The notes below the pieces were generated by a model. The model had not been told where the DNA came from and ran no database searches. It saw only the letters and a list, made by a program, of their open reading frames with translations. From NCBI GenBank assembly GCA_002412545.1, contig DHVG01000002.1, positions 140,700 through 204,699 on the forward strand: a DNA stretch of 64,000 nt. Direction: 5' to 3'. Position numbers and translations under genes: made by a program. This document shows, one piece after another, positions 25,125 through 34,848 of this stretch. Position 1 is the first letter of the stretch, and each line of letters begins with the position of its first letter. Source of the DNA: Elusimicrobia bacterium UBA5214. GTDB lineage: Bacteria > Elusimicrobiota > UBA5214.

Positions 25125-28100
25125 TTAAATTTTACTATTTTCAAGAAGATTTAGCAAGTATTTTGTTAAAAAAAATATTGTTCTTTCCTGGGGGAAATTA
25201 TGCAGGTTTAAATGTAGGAATTTTTCTTGGAGGAAAAAAACTTTCCCGCGATAATTTTCGGTAAATCTTTTTATTTTCTCTCGGTCAATATTCGCTTCAG
25301 GAAAGAAACTTATTTCCAATCCGCCACGGAGGGATTTTTTACTTTTGATTTCTTTAATCATCAGTTTCTTTGCTAAAATGCGTAACTCGGCTAAAGAGAA
25401 AAGGTTTTCGGTTGGTTCGGGTATTTTACCGAAACGGTCAAGGAGTTCATCTTTCATCTCTTTTAATTCTTTCGTTGAAGACACCGAAAGAATGCGTTTA
25501 TAAAAGATAATTCTTATTGAAGAAACCGGGATATAGTTTTCCGGTAAATGCGCTTCCAGAGGAAAATCAAATAGCGGTTCTTTTTCTTTCGATACAGTTT
25601 CGCCTCTAAGTTTTTTGACTTCTTCTTCTAAGAGGCGGCAGTAAAGGTCATAACCGAGTTCACCAATGAAACCGTGCTGTTGCGGACCGAGGACATTCCC
25701 AGCACCACGGATTTCTAAATCTCTTAAAGCAAGACGCATTCCCGAACCTAAAGAAGTAAATTCGGTTAACGCCTGCAGCCGTTTTAACGCACTTTCGGTA
25801 AGTTGCGTGTCACGATTATAAAAAAGGTAACAATATGCCTTCTGGTCGCCTCTACCGATGCGTCCGCGTAGTTGATAAAGTTGAGCTAAACCAAATTCTT
25901 CCGCATTTTCTACAATTAAAGTATTAACCCGGGGCAAGTCCAAACCGGACTCAATGATACTTGTAGAAACAAGTACCGCATATTCACCGGTCAAAAATTT
26001 ATGCATTGTTTTTTCCAGTTCCCGGGCGGACATTTGCCCATGGGCTAAACCAAATTTTATCTCCGGGAGAAAATTCTTCAGCCGGTTGATTACGGTTAGA
26101 ATCGTCTCAATCCGGTTATGGACATAAAATACCTGTCCCCCACGGTTAAGTTCCGAAAGAACCGCCTTCTTAATTATTCCATCATTGTGAATAGAGATGC
26201 AGGTTTCAATTGGTAACCGTCCTTCCGGTGGTGTTTCAATTACCGAAACTTCACGGAGTCCACTTAAAGTCATAGATAATGTCCGGGGTATCGGTGTTGC
26301 GGAAAGAGTAAGTGTATCTACAGAAAAACGCAATTTTTTTAATTTTTCTTTTGCACCTACACCAAAACGATGTTCTTCGTCAATCACTACTAAACCTAAA
26401 TCCTTAAATCCAATATCTTTCTGCAAGAGACGATGTGTGCCGATAATGATATCAATTAACCCATTTTTTAAATCGGAAAGAATTTTTTCTTGTTCTCTTT
26501 TTGTCCGGAAACGGGAAAGCATTTCAATATTTACCGGGTATTCTTTGAACCGTTCAGTAAAAGTGCGGTAATGTTGTTCAGCAAGAATTGTTGTCGGGAC
26601 GAGCAGGGCTACCTGTTTACCAGCAAGAGCAACTTTTAATCCTGCACGCATCGCTACTTCAGTTTTACCATAACCGACATCACCAATCACTACCCGGTCC
26701 ATCGGTTTGGAAGAGATTAAATCAGTTTTCACTTCTTCAATTGCTTTTGCCTGGTCAGGTGTTTCTTCGTAAGGGAAACTGGCCGCAAATTCTTTTTCAA
26801 TATAGGAGTCGGGAGGGAAAGAATAAGCGGGTAAAATTTGACGCTGGGCATAAACCTGGAGAAGTTCACGAGCAAAATTATAGAGTGATTCTTTTATTTT
26901 TTGTTTAAGTCGTTCCCAGGAAATACCATCAAGGGAATAAATTCTTGGACGATGTCCTTGCGGACCGATATATTTCTGGACTAAACGGAAATCAGTAATT
27001 GGCACATAAAGTTTGTCACCGCCTTTATATTCAAGAGAAAGGAAGTCAGCATATTTATTCTCAATGAGGAGATGTCTTAATCCACGGTAGATACCGATAC
27101 CATACTGCTCATGAACGATGTAGTCACTGGGTTGGATTTCACTCAGATGTTCAAGGATGCCTCCACTGCGGAATTTTGGTAAACGGTAATGAATTTTATA
27201 GCGGGCAAAAATATCGTTACCGGTAATAATAACTAATTTCATTTCGGGCAAAAGAAAACCATTTACTAAAGGACCAATAAAAATGGGTAAACTTATTTCC
27301 GGTTTTTTTTCTTCTAAAAGGGCAGACAACCTTTCTTCTTCCTGTCGGTTTTGTGCATAAAGATAAATTTTATATTTTTCTTTAATCCAAGTTTCCAGTT
27401 CTTCTAAAAAAAGAGTAAATTTACCGTTAAAACTTGGTAAATCTTGTGCGCCAAAATTAAACGTTTCGTGAGCAGGCAAAAGAACATTTTCTACTTGCTT
27501 AAAATCGGAAAATTCATTTGACTTCACTGTTTCTTTTACATCAATATCCCAGAAAATTAAGGTATTTTTGGGAAAATACTCGGCAAACCCTGAACCATTA
27601 CGGTTCAGGGCAAGTGGAGTTTGTTTTTCTATGGAAGCAGGAATAATTTTTGCTTCTTGAATATTTTCTTTTGAACGCTGGGTAGTGACATCAAAAAGAC
27701 GTATTTCTTCAATTTTATTTTCAAAAAAAATAATCCGCAAGGGTAAAACAAAATTTGCTGCCCAGAGGTCAACAATTTCGCCGCGGACACTATATTCACC
27801 GCTTTGTTCAACGAAATCTATCCGTTCATATCCGGCAGAAGTTAAATAATTGACGAATTCATCACGACTGATTTCTTCTTCAAGTTTAATTTCCCGACAA
27901 AATTTGATGAATTTATCTTTTTTCGGGATAGTTTTTCCCAGAATTTGAGCAGAAGTAACCAGAATTGAGACCTTATTTTCTAAAATTTCATTCAGACCGG
28001 CAATCTGTGCCTGATGGACTTTTTCGGGATATAAATATATCTTTTTAGTTAACTTAAAAAATATTTTTAATGCTTCCAAATCGTCAGTAAGTTCTTCACT

Positions 28101-28268
28101 TTCTTCCTCAGTTTTTGTTACGGCAACTATCGGACAATCAAGTCTTTCGGCTAAACCAAGCAGAAAAAATGCTTTACTCCCACCGGCAAGTCCGCTTACC
28201 TGCAGATGTCGCCGGGTAGTGATTTTTCTAATTAGAACCTCAAAAATAGGTAATTCCATTTTTATCAT
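25125..28268 (-). CDS. mfd: Transcription-repair coupling factor Mfd
   Basis: The 1047-residue SF2 translocase removes stalled RNA polymerase and recruits UvrA. It has the N-terminal UvrB-like region, a CarD-type RNA-polymerase-interacting domain (PSDYIVHEQYGIGIYRGLRHL), Walker A GDVGYGKTEVAMRA, the DEEH box (VIDEEHRFGV), motif III LTLSATPIPRTL, motif VI QLRGRIGRG and the TRCF C-terminal domain. It is somewhat shorter than typical (about 1150). A perfect 9-bp-armed palindrome at 27588-27610 is in frame as LNRNGSGF. Start is ATG 28268 or 28259. It begins the mfd-surA-pdxA-RM run. Confidence 0.95.
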   Translation of the reverse strand: MIKMELPIFEVLIRKITTRRHLQVSGLAGGSKAFFLLGLAERLDCPIVAVTKTEEESEELTDDLEALKIFFKLTKKIYLYPEKVHQAQIAGLNEILENKVSILVTSAQILGKTIPKKDKFIKFCREIKLEEEISRDEFVNYLTSAGYERIDFVEQSGEYSVRGEIVDLWAANFVLPLRIIFFENKIEEIRLFDVTTQRSKENIQEAKIIPASIEKQTPLALNRNGSGFAEYFPKNTLIFWDIDVKETVKSNEFSDFKQVENVLLPAHETFNFGAQDLPSFNGKFTLFLEELETWIKEKYKIYLYAQNRQEEERLSALLEEKKPEISLPIFIGPLVNGFLLPEMKLVIITGNDIFARYKIHYRLPKFRSGGILEHLSEIQPSDYIVHEQYGIGIYRGLRHLLIENKYADFLSLEYKGGDKLYVPITDFRLVQKYIGPQGHRPRIYSLDGISWERLKQKIKESLYNFARELLQVYAQRQILPAYSFPPDSYIEKEFAASFPYEETPDQAKAIEEVKTDLISSKPMDRVVIGDVGYGKTEVAMRAGLKVALAGKQVALLVPTTILAEQHYRTFTERFKEYPVNIEMLSRFRTKREQEKILSDLKNGLIDIIIGTHRLLQKDIGFKDLGLVVIDEEHRFGVGAKEKLKKLRFSVDTLTLSATPIPRTLSMTLSGLREVSVIETPPEGRLPIETCISIHNDGIIKKAVLSELNRGGQVFYVHNRIETILTVINRLKNFLPEIKFGLAHGQMSARELEKTMHKFLTGEYAVLVSTSIIESGLDLPRVNTLIVENAEEFGLAQLYQLRGRIGRGDQKAYCYLFYNRDTQLTESALKRLQALTEFTSLGSGMRLALRDLEIRGAGNVLGPQQHGFIGELGYDLYCRLLEEEVKKLRGETVSKEKEPLFDFPLEAHLPENYIPVSSIRIIFYKRILSVSSTKELKEMKDELLDRFGKIPEPTENLFSLAELRILAKKLMIKEIKSKKSLRGGLEISFFPEANIDREKIKRFTENYRGKVFFLQEKFLHLNLHNFPQERTIFFLTKYLLNLLENSKI
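27588..27610. repeat. 23-bp palindrome inside mfd
   Basis: CCCTGAACC and GGTTCAGGG flank a five-base loop. The arms are identical to those of a palindrome inside purM (41394-41416) and close to one at 221-240. Confidence 0.8.
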
Positions 28269-28285
28269 TGTTTCCTATAAAAACA

Positions 28286-28315
28286 AGTATAGTAAAACAA
28301 TGACTATTTTAGCAA
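28286..28315 (-). promoter_or_regulatory. Possible promoter of the mfd operon
   Basis: On the minus strand TTGCTA (28310-28315) and TATACT (28286-28291) are 18 bases apart, about 18 bases before the first mfd start codon. The -35 matches at four of six positions only. Confidence 0.35.
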
Positions 28316-28320
28316 ATTTT

Positions 28321-28442
28321 ATTCTCCTTCGCCCCGATAGGTCATGGTCTACCGAGAATACCCCCCCGATGTAACATTGGGACAGAAATGAAGGCGAGGA
28401 GAAGGAGAATTCCGCTCTGATACCCCGCCCCTTAGGGCGGGG
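28321..28442. repeat. Cluster of palindromic repeat elements between pilB and mfd
   Basis: ATTCTCCTTCGCC (28321-28333) pairs with its near complement at 28393-28410. Inside, 28333-28354 is the reverse complement of a 22-base sequence that occurs split at 3763-3772/3815-3826. A GC hairpin, CCCCGCCC/GGGCGGGG (28423-28442), is followed on the plus strand by AGCTTCATTTTTT. The GC hairpin resembles small elements linked to IS200/IS605 ends, but no transposase is here. The 235-base gap has no believable gene. Confidence 0.6.
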
Positions 28443-28503
28443 AGCTTCATTTTTTGGAGTTGTTGTCTGATTTTTTAAAGGGGGAAACAAGAAGCAAGAA
28501 GGG

Positions 28504-30042
28504 TTAACTTTCAGTTACCCGGAGGATTTCTTCCGGCGTAGTGATACCTTGAACAACTTTTTCCCAGCCGTCTTCCCGAAGGGTCTTCATTCCTTTTTTT
28601 CTTGCAGTTTCTTTTAGTATTGTCGGGGTTGCTTTTTTTATAATCAGTTCGCGCAAATCGTTATCTATGAGTATCAGTTCAAATATACCGGTCCGACCAC
28701 GATATCCAGTTTGATGACATATTTTGCATCCTTTGCCTCGGTAAAAAACGATATCCTTATTCAATTGTTGCATTTCCAGGGTAGTAATTAATTCTTCTGA
28801 AAGTTTATATTGTTCCCTGCAGTTTGTGCAGATAGTCCGGACCAAACGCTGAGCAAGGACACCGATGAGTGCCGAAGAAATGAGAAATGGCTCAACATGC
28901 ATATCAATAAGCCGAGTAACCGCACCGATTGCATCATTAGTGTGGAGAGTAGTAAGAACCAGGTGACCGGTCAATGCTGCTCGCATAGCAATTTCTACGG
29001 TTTCTAAATCGCGCACTTCTCCAACCATAATCACATCCGGGTCCTGACGCAGGACTGCCCGTAACCCGTCAGCAAAAGTGAAACCAGCTTCCGGATTCAT
29101 TTCCGCTTGATTAATACCTCTTAGGAAATACTCACGCGGGTCTTCTAAAGTAATAATGTTTTTTCCTGGTGAGTTAATTTTCTGCAAGGCAGCATACAAG
29201 GTGCTTGTCTTTCCGCTTCCGGTCGGACCGGTAACAAGAATAATACCGTAGGGTTTTTTAATCAGCATTTTAAATTTTTCTAAGGTGTCGGTTGGGAATC
29301 CCAGTTTTTCTAAGTTAACATTTGTCTCCTTTTGGTCAAGAATACGGAGGACTACTTTTTCGCCAAAAGCCACCGGAAAAGTGGAAACTCGCACATCAAC
29401 TTCACGGTCTTCTATGCGCACACGGAAACGTCCATCCTGCGGACGACGGCGTTCAACGATATCCAAACCAGCGACGATTTTTATCCGGGGGATAATCGGC
29501 AACTGCAATTGTTGAGGGAAAGAAATAGACTCATGTAAGATACCGTCAATACGGAACCGTATTTTTACTGTATTTTCTTCCGGTTCAATATGAATATCGC
29601 TTGCTTTTTCTTTGATTGCTTGGGAAAGGAGCAGGTTTACAAATTTGATTACTGGCGGTTCCTCGCTTATCCGCTGTAACCTAAGAAGGTCAAGGTGTTC
29701 TTCTTTAGCGAATGTAATGCCCATTTTCCCGATATTCTTGATAATTTCGTCCATTGAATCGCTTACTCCATAAAACTGTTCAATTGTCTTAAAGATATCG
29801 GTTTCATTACTTGTCACTGGCTGGATATTACATCCGGTTATCAGTCGTGCTTCATCAATAGCAATGATATTCATCGGGTCAGACATCGCTACGGTTAATG
29901 TATCTTTAATTTTGAAGAGAGGCACCATTTTATATTTCTTTGCCAATTTTTCCGGCATAATATTTACCACCTCGGGGTCAATAAGATAACTGTTTAATTC
30001 AATAAAAGGAATATTACTGGTAATTTTATCCGGGTTAGCCAT
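28504..30042 (-). CDS. pilB: PilB/GspE-type secretion ATPase
   Basis: The 512-residue ATPase powers type IV pilus extension or type II secretion. It has the MshEN/T2SSE N-terminal domain (SYLIDPEVVNIMPEKLAKKYKMVPLF), Walker A GPTGSGKTSTLY, the Asp box, Walker B VIMVGEVRDLET, the His box LTGHLVLTTLHTNDA and a tetracysteine zinc site (CTNC...CKICHQTGYRGRTGIFE). ATG 30042 with GGTGA eight bases upstream is chosen over TTG 30057. It overlaps the receiver gene by 8 bases and ends a nine-gene signalling run, linking that run to pili. Confidence 0.93.
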   Translation of the reverse strand: MANPDKITSNIPFIELNSYLIDPEVVNIMPEKLAKKYKMVPLFKIKDTLTVAMSDPMNIIAIDEARLITGCNIQPVTSNETDIFKTIEQFYGVSDSMDEIIKNIGKMGITFAKEEHLDLLRLQRISEEPPVIKFVNLLLSQAIKEKASDIHIEPEENTVKIRFRIDGILHESISFPQQLQLPIIPRIKIVAGLDIVERRRPQDGRFRVRIEDREVDVRVSTFPVAFGEKVVLRILDQKETNVNLEKLGFPTDTLEKFKMLIKKPYGIILVTGPTGSGKTSTLYAALQKINSPGKNIITLEDPREYFLRGINQAEMNPEAGFTFADGLRAVLRQDPDVIMVGEVRDLETVEIAMRAALTGHLVLTTLHTNDAIGAVTRLIDMHVEPFLISSALIGVLAQRLVRTICTNCREQYKLSEELITTLEMQQLNKDIVFYRGKGCKICHQTGYRGRTGIFELILIDNDLRELIIKKATPTILKETARKKGMKTLREDGWEKVVQGITTPEEILRVTES

Positions 30043-30415
30043 TTTGGGTTTCACCAAGTAATTCTTTTACTTTTTGTAACAATTCGTTAGGTCTAAACGG
30101 TTTAGTCAGATAATAATTTGCACCAGCTTTTTCACCCCACATTTTATCCTCTTCTTGACTTTTTGCGGTGAGCATAATGATTGGGGTATGCCGGTAATTT
30201 TCATCAAATTTAAGTAATCGGCAGACCTGATACCCGTCTAATCCCGGGAGCATTAAATCTAAGATGATTAAATCGGGCAATTCAGTTTTTGCTTTTTTGT
30301 AGCCCTCGTTTCCATCGGTTGCGGTAAGGACATTGTAGCCGTTAGCTTCCAGTCGCATTTTTATGGTTTCTAAGATATCCGGTTCATCATCAACAACTAA
30401 AATTTTTTTCGGCAT
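30035..30415 (-). CDS. Single-domain response regulator
   Basis: The 126-residue CheY-like receiver has acidic pair DDE, phospho-acceptor Asp in LIILDLMLPGLDGY, the switch Thr in IIMLTAKS and the Lys in YLTKPF. No output domain. It overlaps pilB and lies 3 bases after the GAF-PAS kinase, its probable phosphodonor. Confidence 0.9.
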   Translation of the reverse strand: MPKKILVVDDEPDILETIKMRLEANGYNVLTATDGNEGYKKAKTELPDLIILDLMLPGLDGYQVCRLLKFDENYRHTPIIMLTAKSQEEDKMWGEKAGANYYLTKPFRPNELLQKVKELLGETQNG

Positions 30416-30418
30416 TTT

Positions 30419-32050
30419 TTATTCCCGAGGGAGAAGAAAACTAAATTTGCTACCTTTCCCGAGTTCACTCTCTGCCCAGATTCTACCGTGATGTTTTTCA
30501 ATAATTCCTTTACAAATAGCCAAGCCCAATCCCGTCCCTTTTATTTTTGTTTTGGCGGAAGAACGTACTTGATAAAATTTATCAAATATTTTTTCCAAGT
30601 CCTGGGACGGTATACCTATTCCGTTATCAACAATCTCAACTTGCACACCTTCTTCAGATATTCTTGCAATAACCTTGATTGTTCCATTTTCCGGGGTGAA
30701 TTTTATTGCATTACCAATAAGATTAGTAATTACCTGATTAATTCTATCCGAGTCAATATTTATCTCGGGTAAGTTCGCATCGGCATCAATGAATAAGGAG
30801 ATATTTTTTTTACTTGCCGATTCATTCAAAAAGAGGACAATATCTTTGATTAACTGGTTAAGATTAGTTTTTTCTTTTTTCAATTCCAATCTATTTGCTT
30901 CAATTCGTGAAATATCCAGAAGGTCATCAATGAGTCGGCCTAAACGGTCAATATTACGATTGATGATGAGTAATGAACTCTTCTGGTATTCGCTTACTTC
31001 ACCGGCAATACCATCAAGTAAGTTGTCCATTGCTCCTCTGATTGCGGTTAAAGGTGTGCGTAACTCGTGTGAGACCATAGAAACGAAATCCGACTTCATC
31101 TGGTCAATTTTTCGTTCTTCAGTAACATCACGCAAAATTAGCAGTGTGCCAATCTTTTTATCTTCTCTATCTTTTACGGTAGTCATTTCAAACCGGACAA
31201 TTCTTGGATACGGTTGGAACAAATCTATTTCCTTAATTGTAGGTTTATCCATTTCTTCTTTAAGCGTTTCCCAGGAAGTTGAAATATTCAATTCTCTAAA
31301 TCGCTGGTTCACTTTCGTTATATCTAATTTTTCATTCTTGTTGAAGCCAAGCATTTCTCTTGCGGTTGGATTGTGAATAATCAATTCATCCTTTTCGTCA
31401 GTCATAATTACTCCTTCGGACATATTTTCTACCATTATTCTCATCTTGCTTTTTTCTGCCGAAATTACTGCCTGTAATCGTTCAATCGCACCCGATGCCT
31501 GGCTAGCAATAGTGTAAAGAAGTTTTATTGTCTCTTCCGGATATTCTATTTCCCTAATACTACCAATATTTAAAATACCGACGATTTCATCCCGCACAAA
31601 GAGAGGTACATCAAATGAAGATTTAACTTTTTGTTCTTTTACAATCAAATTTCCTGCTACTTTAGTTTTCAATTCCCAATCTTTTTGTTCTAAATTGATA
31701 TTCCGGAGAGCAAGAGTGTTAAACTTTATGATTAGATTATTTCTAATTTCTTCTAAGAAGGATTGTTCCGGATTAAAGGTAGTTCGGATTGATATTTGCG
31801 GTTTCTCATCCTTACCAGCAATAAGTAAAGAAGCACAGAAATCGTAATTCACGACCCGATGGAGGGAATCCACCAAAAGATGAATAAGTTCATCGTAGTC
31901 AAGAGTATAACTTATGGCATTACTCAGTTCGTAGAGGATGGATAACTCAAAAATTCTTTGTTTTAATTCTTCTTTCAGGTGTCTATTTTCGGCAATAATT
32001 TCTTCTTGGTTGGTAATCGGAATTATATCCGAAGAAGTATTTAACATCAC
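30419..32050 (-). CDS. GAF-PAS sensor histidine kinase
   Basis: The 543-residue cytosolic kinase has an N-terminal coiled coil, a GAF domain (about residues 45-195), a PAS domain (about 205-320: MRIMVENMSEGVIMTDEKDELIIHNPTAREMLGF), the HisKA H-box FVSMVSHELRTPLTAIRG and a HATPase domain with NLIGNAIKFTPENG, DNGIGIPSQDLEKIFDKF and GTGLGLAICKGIIEKHHGRIW. No transmembrane segment. It is flanked by receiver-only genes on both sides, suggesting phosphate is passed to more than one. Confidence 0.93.
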   Translation of the reverse strand: MMLNTSSDIIPITNQEEIIAENRHLKEELKQRIFELSILYELSNAISYTLDYDELIHLLVDSLHRVVNYDFCASLLIAGKDEKPQISIRTTFNPEQSFLEEIRNNLIIKFNTLALRNINLEQKDWELKTKVAGNLIVKEQKVKSSFDVPLFVRDEIVGILNIGSIREIEYPEETIKLLYTIASQASGAIERLQAVISAEKSKMRIMVENMSEGVIMTDEKDELIIHNPTAREMLGFNKNEKLDITKVNQRFRELNISTSWETLKEEMDKPTIKEIDLFQPYPRIVRFEMTTVKDREDKKIGTLLILRDVTEERKIDQMKSDFVSMVSHELRTPLTAIRGAMDNLLDGIAGEVSEYQKSSLLIINRNIDRLGRLIDDLLDISRIEANRLELKKEKTNLNQLIKDIVLFLNESASKKNISLFIDADANLPEINIDSDRINQVITNLIGNAIKFTPENGTIKVIARISEEGVQVEIVDNGIGIPSQDLEKIFDKFYQVRSSAKTKIKGTGLGLAICKGIIEKHHGRIWAESELGKGSKFSFLLPRE

Positions 32051-32051
32051 C

Positions 32052-32810
32052 TTATTCTATTTTTTGTTCTACACTTTTAAGGAAACCGAATATTTTTTCA
32101 ATGTCCAAAGGTTTAGAAAGACAACCCCGAATACCGGATAATTGTTTTGCCTCCTCTAATTTTTCCGGATAACTGGTCATAAAGATAACTTGCGGTTTAT
32201 TAGATACCTCTCTAAATTTTTGATATAATTTTATACCGCTGGTATCTTTGAGAACGATATCCAGAAAGATAAGGTCAAATTCCTTTTCTTTAATTAACTT
32301 TTCCGCCTGCTCACTGTTGTTTGCTACTTCAAAGGAGTAATTTTTTCTCCCTAAAAAATTGGAAAAGAAATCAAGCATATTCTCATCGTCATCAACAACC
32401 AGGATGCGTGGTTTGGTCGTAAATTTACTCAACTGGATATCGCTGAGTATTGTATTAACTTGGGTGATATCAAAAGGCTTGTAGATTGAATCACGCACTC
32501 CTTCCTTTTTCGCTTGTTCCAGTGTTTCTTCTACGGCATAACCGGTCATCATTACTACCGGTATTTCGGGATTGATTTTCCGTATTTGCCGGTATGTTTC
32601 TAAACCATCCATCCCCGGCATTTTTACATCCAAAAAACAAATATCAAAACTTTTTTCTTTCACTAATTCTACCCCACGGTAACCGTTTTCTGCCTCGGTT
32701 ACTTCAACCCCTTGTGCCGATAAAAGACGACCAAAAAAAACACGGATAATTTTTTCATCGTCAATAACTAAAACTTTAAGTCCCGTTTTTGCCGTAGTCA
32801 TGAAATTCAA
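32052..32810 (-). CDS. Tandem REC-REC response regulator
   Basis: The 252-residue protein is two complete receiver domains, residues about 10-125 (IDDEK, FLDVKMPGMDG, MMTGYA, YKPF) and about 135-250 (VVDDDEN, FLDIVLKDTSG, MTSY, SKPL). Both phospho-acceptor aspartates and lysines are kept. There is no output domain, so it may act as a phosphate relay or sink between the kinases either side. Confidence 0.9.
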   Translation of the reverse strand: MNFMTTAKTGLKVLVIDDEKIIRVFFGRLLSAQGVEVTEAENGYRGVELVKEKSFDICFLDVKMPGMDGLETYRQIRKINPEIPVVMMTGYAVEETLEQAKKEGVRDSIYKPFDITQVNTILSDIQLSKFTTKPRILVVDDDENMLDFFSNFLGRKNYSFEVANNSEQAEKLIKEKEFDLIFLDIVLKDTSGIKLYQKFREVSNKPQVIFMTSYPEKLEEAKQLSGIRGCLSKPLDIEKIFGFLKSVEQKIE

Positions 32811-32825
32811 CCCCCGTTTAAATAT

Positions 32826-33218
32826 TTATTTGCTTGTAGTGGAAGACTTTGCTTTGGCAATTTCTTCAATAACTTCAGCCAGTTCTTTAATCTCAAATGG
32901 TTTAAGAAAAAACCGATATGGATTTAACTTTTTTGCTTCTTCTTCTAATGTCTGTTTTGCACTGCTGGACATAATTACCACCGGTAATTCGGGCTTAATT
33001 TGTTTAATAATTTTTAAAGTTTCTACCCCGTCCATCTTGGGCATAACCGTATCCAGAAAGACAAGGTCATAAGTTTCTTGCTTTACTTTTTCAATACCAT
33101 TCAATCCATTTTCTGCAATTTCGTATTTATACCCGTACTTCTGAATTAAACGGGATAATACCGCCTGGATTAATTCATCATCATCAATGATTAAGAGTAA
33201 TAATGTTTTGCTATCCAT
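32826..33218 (-). CDS. Single-domain response regulator
   Basis: The 130-residue receiver has IIDDDEL, acceptor Asp in LVFLDTVMPKMDG, Ser in place of the switch Thr (IMSSSAK) and FLKPF. The tail is short and Ser/Thr-rich. It sits between the REC-REC gene and the REC-GAF kinase. Confidence 0.88.
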   Translation of the reverse strand: MDSKTLLLLIIDDDELIQAVLSRLIQKYGYKYEIAENGLNGIEKVKQETYDLVFLDTVMPKMDGVETLKIIKQIKPELPVVIMSSSAKQTLEEEAKKLNPYRFFLKPFEIKELAEVIEEIAKAKSSTTSK

Positions 33219-33237
33219 TAATTTAATTGCAAAGTAA

Positions 33238-34848
33238 TCATCCTTTCAAAATTGGTAAAGTAATTACAAATTTTGCACCTTTATCTTTACCTTCACTTTC
33301 TACTCTAATGTTTCCTTGGTGTTTCTGAATGATTCCGTGGCTTACCGAAAGTCCTAATCCAGTTCCCTTGCCTACTTCTTTGGTAGTAAAAAACGGTTCA
33401 AAGATGTGTTTCAAATTCTCTTTTTCAATTCCTATACCGGTGTCAATAAAAGAAATTTCTATTGAATCCGGTTCTCTGAAGTATGTATTTATGGTTAAGG
33501 TGCCACCTTTAGGCATCGCTTGTTGTGCATTTACAATGATGTTCAAAAATACCTGTTGTAAATGACTTGTACTTGCATTTATAAAAGGTGAATTCTGAGC
33601 GTAATTCCTGACTATTTTTACATTAGCAAGTGTAATTTGATGTTCACATAACTTCAATGTTTCTTCAATTACTTCATTAACATTAGCCGGTTTAAAATCA
33701 AATTGGGATTGCCTGGAGAAACTTAACAAACTGGCAATAATCTTTTTACAGCGCTGAGCAGATTTCTCAATTTCTTTGAGGTCATTTTTCCAAGGAATAT
33801 CGTTGGGTATTTCGTTAATAAGTATTTGGGCAAAACCCAGTATCCCGCTTAAAGGATTATTCAATTCATGAGCCGCTCCTCCGGCTAACTGCCCAAGAGC
33901 GGCTAATTTCTCCGATTGGATAAGTTTTGCTTGTGATATTTCAAGATTACGGCATACCTCTTTTAATTCGGTGATTTTCTCCTCTAATTTTTTATAAAGA
34001 TGTGCGTTTTCTATTGCCTGACTGATTTGAGCGACAAAAACCGAAACCATCTGAAGGTCAGTTTGACTAAAATTTTCTTTAGTTTGGGTCCTCGTCAGGT
34101 TGATTAACCCGAGGAGATTGTCCCCTCGTATTATTGGAAAAAGAATTGCCGAATTTGTTCCATTGTAATCTACAAATTTGTTAAATTCCGGATAGTTGCC
34201 GAATCCTTCAACTAAAAGTAAAGGTGCTCTTGTCTGTTTGGTCTTCTCAGCAATAATCTGACCGAGGGTTAACCTTTTTTCTTTCTCAATTTCTCCATCA
34301 AATCCAGAAGAAGCAGCAAGATAAAGTTTTTCTTGTTCGTCATAAAGCATAATTGATACCTCGTCAGCACGGAAAGTCCTAATACTTAAATCAACGATTA
34401 TATTCAGCAGGTCGTCTAACTTTAGCGAAGAGAATACTGCCCTACTTGTTTCGTAAAGGGCAAGGGTAAATTTTAATTCTTTCTTTTCTAAAACTTTTTC
34501 AATGAGAGTAGTTAATTCATCAATATTGAACGGTTTGGCGATGTAATCATAAGCACCCATTTTCATACATTCTACTGCCGTTTCTACCGTGCCGTAACCG
34601 GTAGCAACAATTGCTTCTATTGTCGGGTCAATTTTTTTTATTTCTTTCAAGGTTTCCGTGCCACTTAATTTTGGCATTTTTAAGTCAAGAATAACCAAGT
34701 CAAACTTTCCTTGTTTAACTTTTTCTATTCCCTCAAGACCGTCAGCAGTGGTAACGATACTATACCCTCGTGAACCCAATTCAAAAGTAAGTAAATCCCG
34801 CAACCCCCTTTCATCATCAATGACTAAAATTTTTTGTTTACTTCCCAT
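33238..34848 (-). CDS. REC-GAF histidine kinase
   Basis: The 536-residue protein has an N-terminal receiver (residues about 4-120; LVILDLKMPKLSG, ATGYGTV, AKPFN), a GAF domain (about 150-290), a coiled coil and a kinase core of the NtrB-like type with H-box GQLAGGAAHELNNPLSGILGF and HATPase motifs NIIVNAQQAMPKGG, DTGIGIEKENLKHIFEPFFTTK, GTGLGLSVSHGII. An N-terminal receiver means it takes phosphate or is regulated by another kinase. It overlaps the upstream receiver gene by one base. Confidence 0.92.
   Translation of the reverse strand: MGSKQKILVIDDERGLRDLLTFELGSRGYSIVTTADGLEGIEKVKQGKFDLVILDLKMPKLSGTETLKEIKKIDPTIEAIVATGYGTVETAVECMKMGAYDYIAKPFNIDELTTLIEKVLEKKELKFTLALYETSRAVFSSLKLDDLLNIIVDLSIRTFRADEVSIMLYDEQEKLYLAASSGFDGEIEKEKRLTLGQIIAEKTKQTRAPLLLVEGFGNYPEFNKFVDYNGTNSAILFPIIRGDNLLGLINLTRTQTKENFSQTDLQMVSVFVAQISQAIENAHLYKKLEEKITELKEVCRNLEISQAKLIQSEKLAALGQLAGGAAHELNNPLSGILGFAQILINEIPNDIPWKNDLKEIEKSAQRCKKIIASLLSFSRQSQFDFKPANVNEVIEETLKLCEHQITLANVKIVRNYAQNSPFINASTSHLQQVFLNIIVNAQQAMPKGGTLTINTYFREPDSIEISFIDTGIGIEKENLKHIFEPFFTTKEVGKGTGLGLSVSHGIIQKHQGNIRVESEGKDKGAKFVITLPILKG

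Noticed and set aside
28423..28450. Complete IS200/IS605 element
   Set aside because: Only a GC hairpin similar to such ends is seen; no tnpA or tnpB reading frame lies nearby.
28275..28490. 71-residue reading frame between pilB and mfd
   Set aside because: It runs through palindromic repeat DNA and encodes a repeat-derived peptide (EAPRPKGRGIRAE) with no gene-like context.
30789..31376. 195-residue plus-strand reading frame
   Set aside because: It mirrors the kinase domain of the GAF-PAS histidine kinase on the other strand.
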